Positions 5,420-11,465 of a stretch of 11,465 nucleotides of DNA are shown here, in pieces (positions within the stretch are counted from its first letter, which is position 1; every line of letters begins with the position of its first letter). The notes beneath the pieces are model-generated. The model ran no database searches, was not told where the DNA came from, and worked only from the letters and a program-made list of their open reading frames with translations. Position numbers and translations under genes: made by a program. The stretch lies in the NCBI GenBank assembly GCA_900540865.1, contig UQHH01000064.1, positions 1 through 11,465 of the forward strand. Reading direction: 5' to 3'. This DNA comes from an uncultured Oscillospiraceae bacterium (GTDB taxonomy: Bacteria; Bacillota; Clostridia; Oscillospirales; Acutalibacteraceae).

Positions 5420-5890
5420 ATGCACCAGATTAAATGGAAACCGCTCATTATATGCCTTTTGATTCCGCTCGCCATCGGCGGCCTGTCCGCGCTGCTGACC
5501 ATGGGAAGCATGGAGGTATACGGAAATCTCAACCAGCCGCCGCTTTCGCCTCCGGGCTTCCTTTTTCCGATTGTCTGGACTATCCTGTTTATTCTGATGG
5601 GGATTTCCTCCTATCTGATTTTTGTGTCCGATGACCGGAACAAAACAAAAGCCCTTATTATTTACGCAGTACAGCTCGTTTTTAATTTTGTGTGGAGCCT
5701 GATTTTCTTTAATATGCAGTCATACCTGTTTGCGTTTATCTGGCTCGTTATTTTGTGGGCGCTGATTATTGCGATGATTGTTTCCTTTTGGAAAATCAGC
5801 AAGCCTGCGGCGCTGCTGCAGATTCCCTATCTGCTCTGGGTGACCTTCGCCGGATACCTGAATTTAGGCGTCTATCTGCTCAACCGTTAA
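5420..5890 (+). CDS. tspO: TspO/MBR (translocator protein) family membrane protein
   Basis: This 156-residue integral membrane protein with five predicted helices has the usual TspO length. Signature residues are visible: G20-G21 in helix 1, the loop NQPPLSPPGFLFPIVW (38-53) leading into helix 2, WSLIFF in helix 3, and LLWVTFAGYLNLGVYLLN in helix 5. Family members bind porphyrins and other tetrapyrroles, cholesterol-like or isoprenoid ligands, and act in oxidative or photo-oxidative stress responses; the ligand here is unknown. GGGAGGAG (5404-5411) lies 8 nt before ATG 5420. A longer reading from 5333 would run through the upstream terminator hairpin and is rejected. No clear promoter was found between 5372 and 5404, so it depends either on a weak local promoter or on read-through. 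A terminator follows at 5915. Confidence 0.95.
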   Translation: MHQIKWKPLIICLLIPLAIGGLSALLTMGSMEVYGNLNQPPLSPPGFLFPIVWTILFILMGISSYLIFVSDDRNKTKALIIYAVQLVFNFVWSLIFFNMQSYLFAFIWLVILWALIIAMIVSFWKISKPAALLQIPYLLWVTFAGYLNLGVYLLNR

Positions 5891-5914
5891 ATAAACGGGC
5901 GTATACCCTTAAAT

Positions 5915-5966
5915 AACAGCCGCCCTTCCATGTTTTGCTTACGGATGGACGGCTGTTTTCCATTTT
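5915..5966 (+). terminator. Imperfect terminator hairpin after tspO
   Basis: Arms at 5915-5931 and 5941-5957 form a 17-bp stem with three mismatches and a 9-nt loop; the outer 8 bp (AACAGCCG with CGGCTGTT) are perfect. The following TTTTCCATTTTAT is moderately T-rich. Confidence 0.65.
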
Positions 5967-6130
5967 ATGGGGCCAGTCGTTATTAGGCCGAAAAAGTGGC
6001 TTGTTTTAAATACATATCCAACACAAAAAATGACATAAAAACAATGGCTAAAACCGCCCATTTTCCGTCAAAACATAAAAAACAACAATAAATTAGATGA
6101 AAAAAGCATATCAAATCAGGCGGATTTATT
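5967..6130 (+). other. AT-rich intergenic region with spaced A-tracts upstream of the phosphatase promoter
   Basis: No gene was found between tspO and the phosphatase (375 nt in all). After about 6020 the + strand carries A-runs at 6025-6030, 6037-6041, 6050-6053, 6070-6073, 6077-6082 and 6100-6105 and a T-run at 6061-6064. They are spaced at very roughly one helical turn. Such phasing can bend DNA or act as an UP element. No Pho-box-like direct repeats were recognised. Confidence 0.45.
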
Positions 6131-6136
6131 TATAAT
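6108..6136 (+). promoter_or_regulatory. Promoter of the dockerin phosphatase gene
   Basis: A perfect TATAAT -10 at 6131-6136 is preceded at 17 nt by only a poor -35 (ATATCA, 6108-6113). A weak -35 with AT-rich curved-looking DNA upstream suggests dependence on an activator or an UP element. The predicted +1 is near 6143. Confidence 0.6.
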
Positions 6137-6142
6137 GGAAGC

Positions 6143-6265
6143 ATAGGCTATTTTTTTATTAGATGCAATGTCAACAGGCGTGCGGCGGTAATTTGGGTGT
6201 TTTTATTGCCGTTTTGCGGAAGTGAAAAAATAGCCTACCTAATTTTAGAAGGAGAGGTTTTAGGA
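6143..6265 (+). promoter_or_regulatory. Structured 5' leader of the phosphatase mRNA
   Basis: The predicted transcript begins at about 6143. TAGGCTATTTTTT (6144-6156) is perfectly complementary to AAAAAATAGCCTA (6225-6237), a 13-bp stem closing a 68-nt interior. Inside, CGGTAAT and ATTGCCG (6186-6192 and 6205-6211) can form a second hairpin with one G-U pair. The Shine-Dalgarno AAGGAGAGG (6249-6257) lies outside the main stem but between CCTAA (6238-6242) and TTAGG (6260-6264), which could pair weakly around it. I could not match it to a known riboswitch class. The layout could serve mRNA stability or ligand control. Confidence 0.5.
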
Positions 6266-9200
6266 GTGAAAAAAGTAGGAAAGCTGTTTTCCTGGGTGCT
6301 CACCCTTGCAATCGTTGCGACTATGTTTTCCGTATGCGGCGTAATGGCATCGGCTCAGGACATCCCCGAAAGCGAGGGAACATTATATTTCAGAAATACG
6401 CTCGGCTGGGAGCAGGTTAGCGCATATACGGCCGGCGGTGCGCTTGTAACAGAAAAGGTTAAAGATAAGGACGGCGTTTACTGCGCACAGACGCCGGACG
6501 GTAAGGCAGGCGTTTATTTTTCCAACGGGACGGATGAGCGCACGCAGGATATTACAGGCTATGAGGACGGGCAGATATTCCTGCCTGACGCGGATGACAA
6601 AACCACTGAAGCCGGCGTAACAACGTATGGCGGTACGCTCGATTATTACAAGGTGAAAAATGTTATCCTGATGATTGGAGACGGAATGGGCGCGGAGCAG
6701 GCGAAGGCCGGAGAGATTTACAAAGGCTCCAAGCTTGTAATGCAGACGCTGCCCTATTCCACAATGGTCACTACATATTCAAACGACGGCGTTACCGACA
6801 GCTCGGCTGCCGCGACCGCCATTGCGACAGGCTTTAAAACTAACAATAACATGGTCGGTATGCTTGCCGACGGCACAAAGAAAGAAAATTTAGTAGAGTT
6901 TTCCAAGGCAAGGGGCTTGAAGGCGGGTATTATCGTTACGCAGGTACTGCCGCACGCAACCCCGGCGGGCTTCACGGCGCACGTTTCGGCCCGTTATTCC
7001 TATAACTCCATTGCCGCGCAGCAGCTGCTTTTACAGGCTGACGTCCTGTTTGGCGGCGGCGGCTCTTATTTCGATAACAGGGAAGAGGCAATCGCGGCAA
7101 ACAACTATGTGCGCGTAAACGATTTGGCCTCTGTAGCTTCTATAGACCCGGGAAAAAATATACTCGGCACGTTCCACACCTCTTATATCACGGCTGACGA
7201 CCAGCCCAGGCTTGCCGATACGACAAAGGCGGGATTGGACCGTTTAACGAATGAAAACGGCTTCTTTGCCATGATAGAAGGCTCGGATATCGATTCCTAT
7301 GCGCATAAAAACGAAATGGATAACATGCTCAAGGAAATGGCCGTATTCGACGAGGCCATCGGCGTTGCGAACGATTATGTCAAAGAGCATCCCGACACGC
7401 TCCTGCTCGTTACGGCCGACCATGAAACGGGCGGACTGAAGGTACCGGACGGCGCGGCGGCCTCCGACCTGACAGATGCGCTTTTCTCCACGGGAAACCA
7501 TACGGGCGCGGATGTTCCGCTGTACGCGGCGGGCGCAAGGGCTTGGGACTTCTGCTCCTCTGATAAGGTAGACAATACCTTTATCCATGACTTTATCGCA
7601 GACGTACTCAACGAAACCTACGGAGAAGCTCCGGAGAAGGATTTTACGGATTATGATGCGAGAAAGGTGTTTTTTGAGCTTCCTGAAACGTGGGATACCC
7701 CTTATGCTTATACGGCGGGCGCCGTTTCTGTCGGTGATTTCCCGGGCGTGGAGATGGAACACGTTGACGGCAACGTTTATTCCGTCACGCTGCGCGACTA
7801 CGCGGGTGAAATGACAAAGCCGGAGGGCCAGTACATCGTCGGCGATTTAAACGGCGACGGGAAAGCCTCTGTTGCGGACGTTCTGGAAATCCAGAAATAT
7901 GCCGCAAAGAAAAATAACCTGACAGAAGACCAACTGCTGGCGGCCGACTTGAATGGCGACAGCATAGCGAATATCAAGGATGTCCTGGAAATTCAAAAAT
8001 ATCTTGCCGGTATGGGCAACCCGTACCATATTGATGAAAAGCTCGATAAGCCGGCAAAGCCAGTAGACCCGCTGACATTTGTGTTCAGCAACGGCAAGGA
8101 CTGTAAGACAATCGAAATCCCGTTTAACGGTTTTAACCAGAAATACAAGGTAACAGACGGTGAAAACACGGACAGCGCGACAGGCCGGTGGGAGGAATAC
8201 CACACGACAGCCGGCGTTATCTACTTTGAAAAGCCGGAATCCTGGAAGGACGCTAACTTCTACACCTGGGGCGACGCGTACTTCGGCGTATGGCCCGGCA
8301 CAAAGATGCAATTGTTGAAGGACAACATTTATTCTATTACGGTTTCCGACAGTGAAATTCTCGAAACCACACTTGAATTCAACCTGATTTTTAGCTCCGG
8401 TACATACCAGACGATGGATTTGGAATTCGCGGGCTTTAATAAAATCTTTAGAATCGTCGGCGGCGAGAAAACACAAAAAGCCTATGGCACATGGTCTGAC
8501 TATGACCCGGACGGCCCCGAAAAGCCGACGGAACCCGGCAATCCAATGACGATTTATTTACAGGACCAAACCTCCTGGGATATTACGAATGACGGCGCGC
8601 TGCTTTATGTCCAGTGTGATGGAAACGAGTGGATTCCGCTCAATTATCTCGGCTCCAGAACATGGTCCGCAACAATCCAAGATAACTACAGCAGCATTAT
8701 CTTCCTGCGTGTCAACCCGAGCGATGTCACACAGGTATGGAACGCGTTCTCACCGGTTGCGGCGCGCGGCGATAACGATATGTACTGTGTAACCGGCAGC
8801 ACGACAGGCAACTGGGCGAAGTTTGATGGAGTTGAACCAGACCCGTCTAATCCCACTGACCCGACAGACCCGACGGAGCCGTTCGACCCCACAAAGGACG
8901 ATTCCGCGGAATTTGAGGGTGTACCGAAGAAAAACGTTTATCTTAAAAATGAAACGAGCTGGAACATCGGAGACGCCGGCGCCGTTATCTTTGCACAAAG
9001 CGGCGACAAGAAAATCATCGCAGAGGCTGATGAATCCGGAAAAATTTGGAAGGCAAGCGTTCCGGCTGAATGGGATACAATTGTTTTCAACCGCGTAGAC
9101 CCAGCAACGGGCAAGGTTTGGAATGCTTTCCCGAAAACGGCCGTCAGCATCGGTGAGAACAACATGTATGTCGCAACCTCCAGCTCCGCCGGTTCCTGGC

Positions 9201-10246
9201 AAGTCTATGAAGAGCCAACGGAACCCTCCGAGCCTACCGGCCCGTCGCAGCCGACAGAGCCCTCTGAGCCTACCGGCCCGTCACAGCCGACGGAACCCTC
9301 CGAGCCCACCGACCCGTCGCAGCCGACAGAACCTTCACAGGCCACCGACCCCTCTGAGGAACCGTTCGACCCCACAGAGGATGATTCCAAGGAATTTGAG
9401 GGTGTGCCTCAGAAGAATATTTATCTCAAAAATGAAACAAGCTGGGACTTTAGGCAAGCGGACGCCGTTATTTTCGCGCAGAGCGGAGACAAGAAAATCA
9501 TTGCAAAACCCGACGAAAGCGGCAAGCTTTTCACGGCCAGCATTCCGCAGGAATGGGATACAGTCGTATTTAACCGTGTAGACCCAGCGACCGGCAAGGT
9601 ATGGAACGCCTTCCCGCTCGAGGCGGTTTCAATTGGAGACAACAACATGTATACCGCAACAGGCAGCAAAACGGGCGAATGGTCAGTCTATACGCCTGAT
9701 GAAAAGCCTACGGAGCCAAGCGAGCCGACAGAGCCGACTACTCCCGGTGAGGAGAAAACAATTACCGTGTACTTTAAAGACATGCGCGGCACGGAATACT
9801 ACGTCCCGCAGGTGAAAATCGGCGATGAGACGTTCGACATGGAGCTTGTCCCGAATAGAACCGACCTTGGGACGCTCGAAGGGTCTGCCGACGGTTACGG
9901 GGGATGGCACTCCTATACCTTCAAGACCACCCAGGAATCCGTGGAAGTCATGTTCCTAAACGGTTCCGGAAAATATAACATGACCGCGACGGTAAGCGAT
10001 GACGCATGGTTTACCAGCAAACGCTACGATTATAAAAACAACGAAAACCTCGTTGATTATACGGCGCTTCATAAGGCCATTGCAGACGCGCAGAAGGAAG
10101 CTGCTCCTTCCGACGAGCTGACGGCGGCCATCGACGCGGCGCTTATCGTTTACAACAAAACATCCTACAGCCCGGACAAAATTTCTGTTTCTCAATCGGA
10201 CGTAGACAACGCGGCGAAAGCTGTTACTGATTTGCTATCCAAATAA
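6266..10246 (+). CDS. Secreted multimodular alkaline phosphatase with dockerin and starch-binding-like modules
   Basis: A 1326-residue secreted protein. GTG 6266 is the start: AAGGAGAGG lies 8 nt upstream and it begins a signal peptide (VKKVGKLFSW..., cleavage ASA-QD after residue 30). Order: starch-binding-like module 38-108 (LYFRNTLGW, VYFSNGTDERTQDI); PhoA-type phosphatase about 128-452 with metal and catalytic residues D139 (IGDGMG), nucleophile S179 (TDSSAAATA), T232, R243, E338, D343, H347, D385-H386 (TADHETGG) and H412 (GNHTG); a CBM25/26-like module in two halves (466-516, 602-645) around a type I dockerin (526-585; Ca loops D527-N529-D531-D538 and D561-N563-D565-D572); an intact similar module 650-746; three repeats (761-853, 890-981, 1051-1142) joined by Pro/Thr/Glu linkers; a beta-rich segment 1164-1255; a helical FIVAR-like end 1264-1326. 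It hydrolyses phosphomonoesters outside the cell. Attachment to a scaffoldin and starch targeting are inferred; no cohesin gene is present here. Confidence 0.92.
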   Translation: MKKVGKLFSWVLTLAIVATMFSVCGVMASAQDIPESEGTLYFRNTLGWEQVSAYTAGGALVTEKVKDKDGVYCAQTPDGKAGVYFSNGTDERTQDITGYEDGQIFLPDADDKTTEAGVTTYGGTLDYYKVKNVILMIGDGMGAEQAKAGEIYKGSKLVMQTLPYSTMVTTYSNDGVTDSSAAATAIATGFKTNNNMVGMLADGTKKENLVEFSKARGLKAGIIVTQVLPHATPAGFTAHVSARYSYNSIAAQQLLLQADVLFGGGGSYFDNREEAIAANNYVRVNDLASVASIDPGKNILGTFHTSYITADDQPRLADTTKAGLDRLTNENGFFAMIEGSDIDSYAHKNEMDNMLKEMAVFDEAIGVANDYVKEHPDTLLLVTADHETGGLKVPDGAAASDLTDALFSTGNHTGADVPLYAAGARAWDFCSSDKVDNTFIHDFIADVLNETYGEAPEKDFTDYDARKVFFELPETWDTPYAYTAGAVSVGDFPGVEMEHVDGNVYSVTLRDYAGEMTKPEGQYIVGDLNGDGKASVADVLEIQKYAAKKNNLTEDQLLAADLNGDSIANIKDVLEIQKYLAGMGNPYHIDEKLDKPAKPVDPLTFVFSNGKDCKTIEIPFNGFNQKYKVTDGENTDSATGRWEEYHTTAGVIYFEKPESWKDANFYTWGDAYFGVWPGTKMQLLKDNIYSITVSDSEILETTLEFNLIFSSGTYQTMDLEFAGFNKIFRIVGGEKTQKAYGTWSDYDPDGPEKPTEPGNPMTIYLQDQTSWDITNDGALLYVQCDGNEWIPLNYLGSRTWSATIQDNYSSIIFLRVNPSDVTQVWNAFSPVAARGDNDMYCVTGSTTGNWAKFDGVEPDPSNPTDPTDPTEPFDPTKDDSAEFEGVPKKNVYLKNETSWNIGDAGAVIFAQSGDKKIIAEADESGKIWKASVPAEWDTIVFNRVDPATGKVWNAFPKTAVSIGENNMYVATSSSAGSWQVYEEPTEPSEPTGPSQPTEPSEPTGPSQPTEPSEPTDPSQPTEPSQATDPSEEPFDPTEDDSKEFEGVPQKNIYLKNETSWDFRQADAVIFAQSGDKKIIAKPDESGKLFTASIPQEWDTVVFNRVDPATGKVWNAFPLEAVSIGDNNMYTATGSKTGEWSVYTPDEKPTEPSEPTEPTTPGEEKTITVYFKDMRGTEYYVPQVKIGDETFDMELVPNRTDLGTLEGSADGYGGWHSYTFKTTQESVEVMFLNGSGKYNMTATVSDDAWFTSKRYDYKNNENLVDYTALHKAIADAQKEAAPSDELTAAIDAALIVYNKTSYSPDKISVSQSDVDNAAKAVTDLLSK
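8881..9691 (+). repeat. Two 328-bp direct repeats encoding the last two binding-module repeats
   Basis: Copies at 8881-9208 and 9364-9691 align with a constant 483-nt offset and no indels. Both start GTTCGACCCCACA and both encode the YLKNETSW, AQSGDKKIIA and RVDPATGKVWNAFP stretches. Many differences are silent. A more diverged third copy of the module is encoded at 8546-8824. The near identity points to recent internal duplication. Confidence 0.85.
9215..9358 (+). repeat. Four tandem 36-bp units encoding a 12-residue proline-rich linker
   Basis: Units at 9215, 9251, 9287 and 9323 encode PTEPSEPTGPSQ twice, then PTEPSEPTDPSQ and PTEPSQATDPSE. The frame is kept throughout, and the linker joins the second and third long repeats. 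Length variation by slippage between strains is likely. Confidence 0.9.
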
Positions 10247-10271
10247 CTACTGCGGCTATTTCGGATATACC

Positions 10272-10310
10272 AACAAAAACGAAGGCGGAAACCCCGCCTT
10301 CGTTTTTGTT
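10272..10310 (+). terminator. Strong terminator of the phosphatase gene (probably bidirectional)
   Basis: A 17-bp perfect stem, AACAAAAACGAAGGCGG (10272-10288) with CCGCCTTCGTTTTTGTT (10294-10310), has an AAACC loop. The stem contains T-runs on the 3' arm and A-runs on the 5' arm, so it could act on both strands. Confidence 0.92.
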
Positions 10311-10341
10311 ATGAAGATGCACAGCAGATATAAAATGATTT

Positions 10342-10355
10342 GACAGTTAACTGTC
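10342..10355. promoter_or_regulatory. Perfect 14-bp palindrome, candidate operator upstream of the AraC-type gene
   Basis: GACAGTTAACTGTC is its own reverse complement and ends 7 nt upstream of the TTGAAC -35 element. The symmetry and position fit a dimeric repressor or activator, for example of the MarR type. AraC proteins usually bind direct repeats, so this may belong to another regulator. Confidence 0.5.
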
Positions 10356-10362
10356 TTTTAGG

Positions 10363-10392
10363 TTGAACAGGACGATTGATTTCTGTTATAAT
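10363..10392 (+). promoter_or_regulatory. Distal promoter of the AraC-family gene
   Basis: TTGAAC (10363-10368), an 18-nt spacer, then TATAAT (10387-10392) preceded by TG at 10384-10385 (extended -10). It would give a leader of about 145 nt. The leader includes a small CGGCC/GGCCG stem (10407-10411 with 10426-10430). Confidence 0.65.
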
Positions 10393-10476
10393 TAAAGTAC
10401 TTCTGGCGGCCGTTTAAGGTTGGAAGGCCGGGGAAGACAGACGGCAGTCATGGCAGCTGACGTTTATATGAGGGCT

Positions 10477-10506
10477 TTGGCTGCACAGGGTATATACAGC
10501 TATAAT
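10477..10506 (+). promoter_or_regulatory. Possible proximal promoter of the AraC-family gene
   Basis: TTGGCT (10477-10482), an 18-nt spacer, then a perfect TATAAT (10501-10506). Transcription would start near 10513, about 30 nt before the start codon. It could be a second promoter, or TATAAT may occur here by chance. Confidence 0.4.
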
Positions 10507-10543
10507 GCGTGTTAAAAAGGGAATCAGGGAGGGAGAAGCTTAT

Positions 10544-11395
10544 ATGAAGTATTCATTTGAGTCGGTCAAGTACGAAAAAAACCTGCCCGCAAAAATTTTG
10601 ATGCAGGACAAGCCCGGTTACCGCTGCAATACGAAGCAGCATTGGCACAAGGAGCTGGAAATCGTTTATATGATTCATGGAACCATGCATGTGAAAATCG
10701 GTAGGAAGGAGCAGACTATCAACGACGGAGAGTTTTATTTTGTCAACAGCGAGGACATTCATGTGACGTCGGTGCCGGACAAAGACACTGTCTACCAGTA
10801 TTTTGTCATTTTGCTGTCCTATGAATTCATGCGTGACTATTGTAAGAAGATAGACAGCATCGCGTTTGAGGTGGAAAATAACGAACAGGCGAAGAAGGAA
10901 ATAAAGGAAAGTGTGCTCAGGATTATCGGCCTCGACCAGAACCGTGCGGAGGATGATTATACCGACTTGGAAATCAACGCGCGGCTTTTGGATATTTACC
11001 ATACCCTGCTGCGCGAATGCGCGGTACATAAGCAGAACCGTTATCCGCAGAATGTTCAGGAGAATTTTATTTACGCCAAGAAAGCAATCGAATACATGGG
11101 GCAAAACTATAAAGAAGAAATCACGCTCAACGACATGGCCGCGCTTGTGGGGCTTACACCGTCGTATTTTTCAAAATACTTTAAAAATATTACGGAAAGC
11201 AGCTTTACACAATACTTAAACGGCGTGCGCCTGGAATACGCGCTTAAGGATATGATTTATAACCACGACACCGTCACCAACGCCGCGCTCGAAAACGGTT
11301 TTGCAAACGTCAAATCGTTTATCAACCTATGTAAAAAGGTTTACGGCTGCACGCCGAACCAATACAAAAAGCAGTTCGGAGATAACTGGCTGTAA
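10544..11395 (+). CDS. AraC-family transcriptional regulator with cupin sensor domain
   Basis: This 283-residue cytoplasmic regulator has an N-terminal cupin-type ligand-binding domain (about residues 1-130; H33-W34-H35 in QHWHKELEIVY, then HGTMHVKIGRKEQTINDGEF and the NSEDIH strand). A helical linker leads to a C-terminal AraC double helix-turn-helix (about 185-283; ITLNDMAALVGLTPSYFSKYFKN, then VTNAALENGFANVKSFINLCKKVYGCTPNQYKK). In this class the cupin domain typically senses sugars or related small molecules and the protein activates sugar-utilisation genes; the ligand here is unknown. ATG 10544 was chosen over 10505 because GGGAGGG (10527-10533) lies 10 nt upstream and the proximal promoter overlaps 10505. 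It is transcribed alone between terminators at 10272 and 11431. It could control the phosphatase upstream, but that rests only on adjacency. Confidence 0.93.
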   Translation: MKYSFESVKYEKNLPAKILMQDKPGYRCNTKQHWHKELEIVYMIHGTMHVKIGRKEQTINDGEFYFVNSEDIHVTSVPDKDTVYQYFVILLSYEFMRDYCKKIDSIAFEVENNEQAKKEIKESVLRIIGLDQNRAEDDYTDLEINARLLDIYHTLLRECAVHKQNRYPQNVQENFIYAKKAIEYMGQNYKEEITLNDMAALVGLTPSYFSKYFKNITESSFTQYLNGVRLEYALKDMIYNHDTVTNAALENGFANVKSFINLCKKVYGCTPNQYKKQFGDNWL

Positions 11396-11430
11396 ACCGG
11401 CGGCGGCTTGTGCTGTTACAGTATGTGTAT

Positions 11431-11465
11431 AAAAGAGTATGAGAAGTTTGTTCTCATACTCTTTT
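11431..11465 (+). terminator. Rho-independent terminator of the AraC-family gene (at window edge)
   Basis: A 15-bp perfect stem, AAAAGAGTATGAGAA (11431-11445) with TTCTCATACTCTTTT (11451-11465), has a GTTTG loop. The window ends within the T-tract. Confidence 0.88.

Noticed and set aside
6149..6237. Known riboswitch (c-di-GMP, fluoride, preQ1) in the phosphatase leader
   Set aside because: None of the conserved core sequences of these classes that I remember could be found, so only an unassigned structured leader is reported.
6197..6265. Extended N-terminus of the phosphatase from a GTG at 6197
   Set aside because: It would translate the right arm of the leader stem and put extra residues before a perfect signal peptide; GTG 6266 has the proper ribosome site.
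6290..6350. Lipoprotein signal (Cys24 in the phosphatase leader peptide)
   Set aside because: The residues before Cys (FSV) do not fit a lipobox, whereas ASA-QD fits signal peptidase I cleavage.
7847..8476. Minus-strand frame of 209 codons opposite the dockerin region
   Set aside because: It is a shadow of the conserved phosphatase/dockerin frame with no ribosome site or known motif.
9215..9358. Regular 36-bp repeats that might suggest a CRISPR array
   Set aside because: The units are directly adjacent with no spacers, keep the reading frame and encode a typical Pro/Thr/Glu linker.
9205..9390. Minus-strand frame encoding a Gly/Ser/Val/Cys repeat protein
   Set aside because: It is the antisense of the proline-rich linker of the phosphatase; the repeats come from the + strand coding units.

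Overview
The window reads as chromosomal DNA of an anaerobic Firmicute, most likely a clostridial gut or rumen bacterium of the Oscillospiraceae/Ruminococcaceae type. The evidence is AGGAGG-like ribosome binding sites, dense rho-independent terminators, families common in Clostridia (DUF5662, DUF3788, WYL regulator, TspO), and a secreted enzyme carrying a type I dockerin plus starch-binding-like modules, as in cellulosome or amylosome organisms. Every supported gene is on the + strand. No RNA gene, insertion sequence, CRISPR array or phage gene was seen.

Layout. 2-262: the end of an unrecognised membrane protein, closed by a terminator. 397-781: one or two short hypothetical ORFs, possibly remnants of a broken gene, closed by a long GC hairpin. 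942-1481: a DUF5662 protein with its own extended -10 promoter, a 10-bp palindrome upstream and a terminator downstream. 1619-5371: a probable six-gene unit led by a WYL-domain regulator, followed by a GyrI/Cass2-like ligand-binding protein, an Fpg/Nei-like protein without the usual N-terminal proline, a DinB-like protein, a DUF3788 protein and a 55-residue charged protein, with no terminator visible until 5340. 5420-5890: tspO, followed by an imperfect terminator. 5967-6265: an AT-rich upstream region, a perfect TATAAT and a structured 5' leader. 6266-10246: a secreted protein of 1326 residues. 10272-10310: a strong terminator. 10342-11465: an AraC-family regulator with a 14-bp palindrome upstream, one or two promoters and its own terminator.

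The most unusual object is the 1326-residue protein. It has a signal peptide, a starch-binding-like module, a complete alkaline phosphatase domain, a second starch-binding-like module that appears to be split in two by an inserted dockerin, an intact third module, three further repeats joined by Pro/Thr/Glu/Ser linkers, another beta-rich segment and a helical C-terminus. A phosphatase joined to carbohydrate-binding modules recalls the domain logic of the eukaryotic glucan phosphatases laforin and SEX4. Attack on phosphorylated starch by a dockerin-borne enzyme is therefore a testable idea, but it is inference. Its mRNA is predicted to begin with a 13-bp terminal stem that closes a 94-nt structured region just upstream of the ribosome binding site.

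The WYL-led unit looks like a small stress or small-molecule response operon. That reading rests on neighbourhood and family membership, and no substrate is visible.
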